DNA from: Planctomycetota bacterium
GTDB taxonomy: Bacteria > Planctomycetota > Phycisphaerae > WQYP01
Assembly: GCA_021798635.1 (NCBI GenBank)
Contig: JAJZGH010000235.1
Coordinates: 1-7,286 of the forward strand
Length of the DNA: 7,286 nt
Direction: 5' to 3'
Shown one piece after another: positions 5,279-7,286 of the stretch (position 1 is the stretch's first letter; every line of letters begins with the position of its first letter). The notes under the pieces are model-generated. The model was not told the origin of the DNA and searched no databases. It saw only the letters and a list, made by a program, of their open reading frames with translations. The position numbers were made by a program, and so were the translations under genes.

Positions 5279-6892
5279 TCAGAGGCTGTCTATATAGGCC
5301 TGAATTTCTTCCATGGGAACGGCGGAATTAACCGCAATATATAAAATTAATAGACTGAATACCGCCACGACAATCACATCATACGGAAATTTCAGGTAGC
5401 CCAATCCGCCCGTCATACTTTTGGAACCGATGTAGTCCAAAATCCATAATCCCCCAAGATACGGAAATACCCACCACGTGCTGTTCCATGGTAATGCGGC
5501 GATGCTCTTATGTTTGATGGCTCGCCACAGCAAAAATACGATCAGCGCAAGACCGACGACAGTCAGGAGAAAACTAAGCGTCGCCACGCCGGACCAGTAC
5601 ACAATGAGGTTGGAAATAATAAAGGTAACCGGCACCAGGATTCGGGCCATGGGCACGCGAAATGGCCGGGCGGCTTCCGGCAGTGTGCGCCGCAGCGAAA
5701 GCAGCACCACCGGCCCAATGCCGTAGGAGAGCACCATCACATCCGAAATTTCGTTGACCATTTTATGCCAGCTCGGAAAAGGCAGCATAAACAGACATCC
5801 CACGGCAAAGCTTACCACACCGGCCGCCCATGGCACGCCGAAGCGGTTGAGGCGCTGCAGCGAACGGTGAATAAAGCCGTCTTCGCTCATGGCACCAATG
5901 ACCCGTGAAGAGGTTGTCGCGTAGATAAAGCCGGTGCCCCCGGGCGATACAATGGCATCGGCATACAGCAACATGGCAAGCCACGCCAAACCAATACCGG
6001 AAGCCAACGCTGCCAGCGGTCCGGCACCGACTGAAAATCCTCTGGCATGGTCCAAAGCACCCCAGCCATATTTGGCCAGGTCGGCGGGGTTGATCGCCAT
6101 AACAAATGCCAGTTGCAGACCCACATAAATGACAATTCCAATTACCACCGATCCGATGACCGCGATGGGAATATAGCGTTGTGGCTGCGAAGTTTCACCC
6201 GCCAATTCCACAGCCTGCCGGAACCCCAGAAAACTGAAAATAACGCCTGCTGTTCCTAATGCCGTAAATATGCCGCGAATATTCGATGCCATCTGATGGG
6301 GTTGCACATGCAGGTTGGCGGTGTGATGCGCGCCAATAAGTAAACCGAAAATGGTGATAAGCGGTACGGCCAGTTTCCACCAGCCGGCGGTGGTCGTAAT
6401 ACGCATGACCCATTTAATGCCAAACAGGTTCAAGACCGTAAAAAAGGCGAGCATCAGGACCGCAAAGCCGAAACCAGCGGGCGTCAGGGCATGATTCTTG
6501 GGATATATCAGCCATGGCCAGATATTGGCCATGTAACCCAGCGTAGCCAGCACTTCCACGGGTGCTACAGAGACATATCCCAAAAAAAGTATCCAGCTCC
6601 AGATACGGGACAAGAGCACGCCGTGGCTTAGATGCGGAAAATGCACGACGGCACCGCTGCGCGGAAACATGGTGGCCAGTTCCGCGTATACCAGCGCCAA
6701 AAGCAAAATTGCGACCCCGCCGATCAGCCAGGAGAAAACACTTAATGGGCCGGCTTGCTGCGCCGCTTCCATCGGACCTTTGAGCCAGCCCGAACCAATA
6801 ATGCCTCCAAGGCTGGCGTACAACAGACCGATGACCCCTGCCTCACGCCGCAATCCGCTTGTCTTGCCTGATGTTTCTGCCATGCTTGTCAT
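5279..6892 (-). CDS. APC-superfamily amino acid permease
   Basis: A 537-residue inner-membrane transporter of the amino acid-polyamine-organocation superfamily. It probably imports an amino acid with protons. Numbering from the ATG at 6892, the unwound first helix carries GGIIGSGWL (29-37). Helix 2 ends in AELATMFPRSGA, and helix 6 and its loop carry FSFLGFRQAVELAGETSQPQRYIP (219-242). RPFRVP is at 409-414. Hydrophobicity suggests about 14 membrane segments: the 12-helix core plus two C-terminal ones. The helix 6 region recalls aspartate/proton symporter-like permeases such as YveA, but I cannot fix the substrate. Start choice: AGGAG at 6896-6900 lies three bases from ATG 6892, twelve from ATG 6883, and abuts TTG 6895, so the N-terminus is uncertain by a few residues. 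It faces the same way as the lipoprotein, which has its own promoter 70-80 bp downstream, and is probably monocistronic. Confidence 0.88.
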   Translation of the reverse strand: MTSMAETSGKTSGLRREAGVIGLLYASLGGIIGSGWLKGPMEAAQQAGPLSVFSWLIGGVAILLLALVYAELATMFPRSGAVVHFPHLSHGVLLSRIWSWILFLGYVSVAPVEVLATLGYMANIWPWLIYPKNHALTPAGFGFAVLMLAFFTVLNLFGIKWVMRITTTAGWWKLAVPLITIFGLLIGAHHTANLHVQPHQMASNIRGIFTALGTAGVIFSFLGFRQAVELAGETSQPQRYIPIAVIGSVVIGIVIYVGLQLAFVMAINPADLAKYGWGALDHARGFSVGAGPLAALASGIGLAWLAMLLYADAIVSPGGTGFIYATTSSRVIGAMSEDGFIHRSLQRLNRFGVPWAAGVVSFAVGCLFMLPFPSWHKMVNEISDVMVLSYGIGPVVLLSLRRTLPEAARPFRVPMARILVPVTFIISNLIVYWSGVATLSFLLTVVGLALIVFLLWRAIKHKSIAALPWNSTWWVFPYLGGLWILDYIGSKSMTGGLGYLKFPYDVIVVAVFSLLILYIAVNSAVPMEEIQAYIDSL

Positions 6893-6910
6893 CAACTCCT
6901 GCTCAATAAC

Positions 6911-6920
6911 CGCGGCCGCG
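6911..6920. repeat. 10-bp GC palindrome in the permease leader
   Basis: CGCGGCCGCG is a perfect palindrome between the predicted -10 and the ribosome site of the permease. A regulator could bind there, or it may be chance in GC-rich DNA. A second, 8-bp palindrome, CCCATGGG, lies at 6932-6939 near the predicted transcript start. Confidence 0.25.
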
Positions 6921-6940
6921 CTGCTTCACAACCCATGGGC

Positions 6941-6949
6941 ATTATCCCA
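6941..6949 (-). promoter_or_regulatory. Candidate extended -10 promoter of the permease
   Basis: On the minus strand this reads TGG-GATAAT, five of six matches to the -10 with the TGn extension. No clear -35 is present. Transcription would start near 6934, about 42 nt before ATG 6892. The heptamer repeat begins about 40 bp further upstream. Confidence 0.4.
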
Positions 6950-6988
6950 CAAATATCAACATTCGCACGCGGTTCGATCTTGCGTCAT

Positions 6989-7037
6989 CTGGAACCTGGA
7001 ATCTGGAATCTGGAATCTGGAACCTGGAACCTGGAAT
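6989..7037. repeat. Tandem 7-bp repeat, seven copies of CTGGAAY
   Basis: Seven exact-period units of CTGGAA plus C or T run without gaps: C, T, T, T, C, C, T at the seventh base. The tract is 49 bp and not a multiple of three per unit. Read as protein it yields a WNLESGIWNLE-type pattern, but no gene here is credible. It sits 55 bp or more upstream of the permease promoter, between the permease and the transposase fragment. Heptamer tracts of this kind are usually non-coding and change copy number by slippage. Confidence 0.9.
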
Positions 7038-7099
7038 TCTTCGGAAGCGCTGGCACTGCATTTTGCTCGCGAGGCCTACCCGCCGATTTGCAATCAAAC

Positions 7100-7125
7100 G
7101 GGGACAGGGCCAGTCTTTGCATTCC
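7100..7125. repeat. REP-like palindrome at the transposase end
   Basis: On the minus strand, five bases after the transposase stop, the sequence reads GGAATGCAAAGACTGGCCCTGTCCCC. It contains the imperfect palindrome GACTGGCCCTGTC, with one T-T mismatch and a central C. Motifs of this style (AATGCAAAGACTG, then a CCCTGTCCCC-like end) commonly accompany RAYT genes as REP or end sequences. The position, directly past a RAYT stop, supports that reading. I have not seen a second copy in the window. Confidence 0.45.
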
Positions 7126-7129
7126 AAGC

Positions 7130-7286
7130 CTAGATTTGGATCTTCCTGGGCCGCCCCTCGGGGCGAATGGTGTGCTCCAGGTTTAGGGATAGCGCTGTCT
7201 GGCGTAACCATTGCTCATCACCAAATGGCCGGTTGCGATTTTCGCTGGCCTTCAGTTGACTCAATTCTTTTTTCGTCGGCACCGCG
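7130..7286 (-). CDS. RAYT / Y1 transposase (IS200-like), C-terminal fragment
   Basis: Only the last 51 residues are in the window; the gene enters from beyond the right edge. The visible part contains NRPFGDEQWLRQTA, then LNLEHTIRPEGRPRK, and ends in IQI. This is the typical tail of REP-associated tyrosine transposases, where RGxPFG, W-x-x-x-T-A, LGLE-x-T-x-RP-x-GRP-K recur. The catalytic HUH motif and the single tyrosine would lie outside the window, so activity cannot be judged. These single-strand-acting enzymes are linked to the spread of REP hairpins, and a REP-like palindrome lies just behind the stop. Confidence 0.8.
   Translation of the reverse strand, partial: AVPTKKELSQLKASENRNRPFGDEQWLRQTALSLNLEHTIRPEGRPRKIQI

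Noticed and set aside
6932..6941. CCCATGGGCA occurs both here and at the very start of the window
   Set aside because: Ten bases, of which eight are a common palindrome, and the similarity stops right after. Chance is the simplest explanation.
6935..7186. + and minus strand open frames across the heptamer array (WNLESG-type repeats)
   Set aside because: A 7-bp repeat without stops keeps all frames open by itself. No flanking coding signal or start site supports them.

Overview
The window looks like a chromosomal segment of a Gram-negative, probably hopanoid-making bacterium of moderate GC content. I cannot name the phylum from sequence alone; Planctomycetota, Verrucomicrobiota and Acidobacteriota are possibilities only. 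The strongest clue is a two-gene + strand operon (229-4426). It encodes a class III PLP aminotransferase resembling HpnO, which makes the amino group of aminobacteriohopanetriol, followed 46 bp later by a large MMPL/RND exporter resembling HpnN, which moves hopanoids to the outer membrane. Together they would add an amino group to C35 hopanoids and ship the product outward.

Layout: 1-156 is GC-rich sequence with short open frames on both strands and a possible weak terminator hairpin, but no gene I can defend. A near-consensus promoter (157-186) leads into the aminotransferase (229-1614) and the transporter (1661-4426). A possible third gene, frameshifted or decayed, starts in an ATGA overlap with the transporter stop (4423-4757). 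The rest of that convergent intergenic region is rich in hairpins. On the minus strand, a small Gly/Asp/His/Tyr-rich lipoprotein (4817-5098) has its own extended -10 promoter and a structured leader. A 14-segment APC-family amino acid permease (5279-6892) follows, also on the minus strand. Upstream of the permease lie seven tandem copies of a 7-bp unit (6989-7037). The right edge carries the C-terminus of a RAYT-type Y1 transposase (7130-7286, minus), with a REP-like palindrome just past its stop.

The window therefore joins a lipid-modification and export operon to unrelated permease and envelope genes and a REP/RAYT mobile-element edge. The least explained parts are the frameshifted ORF behind the transporter, the low-complexity lipoprotein with its leader stem, and the repeat-rich right flank.
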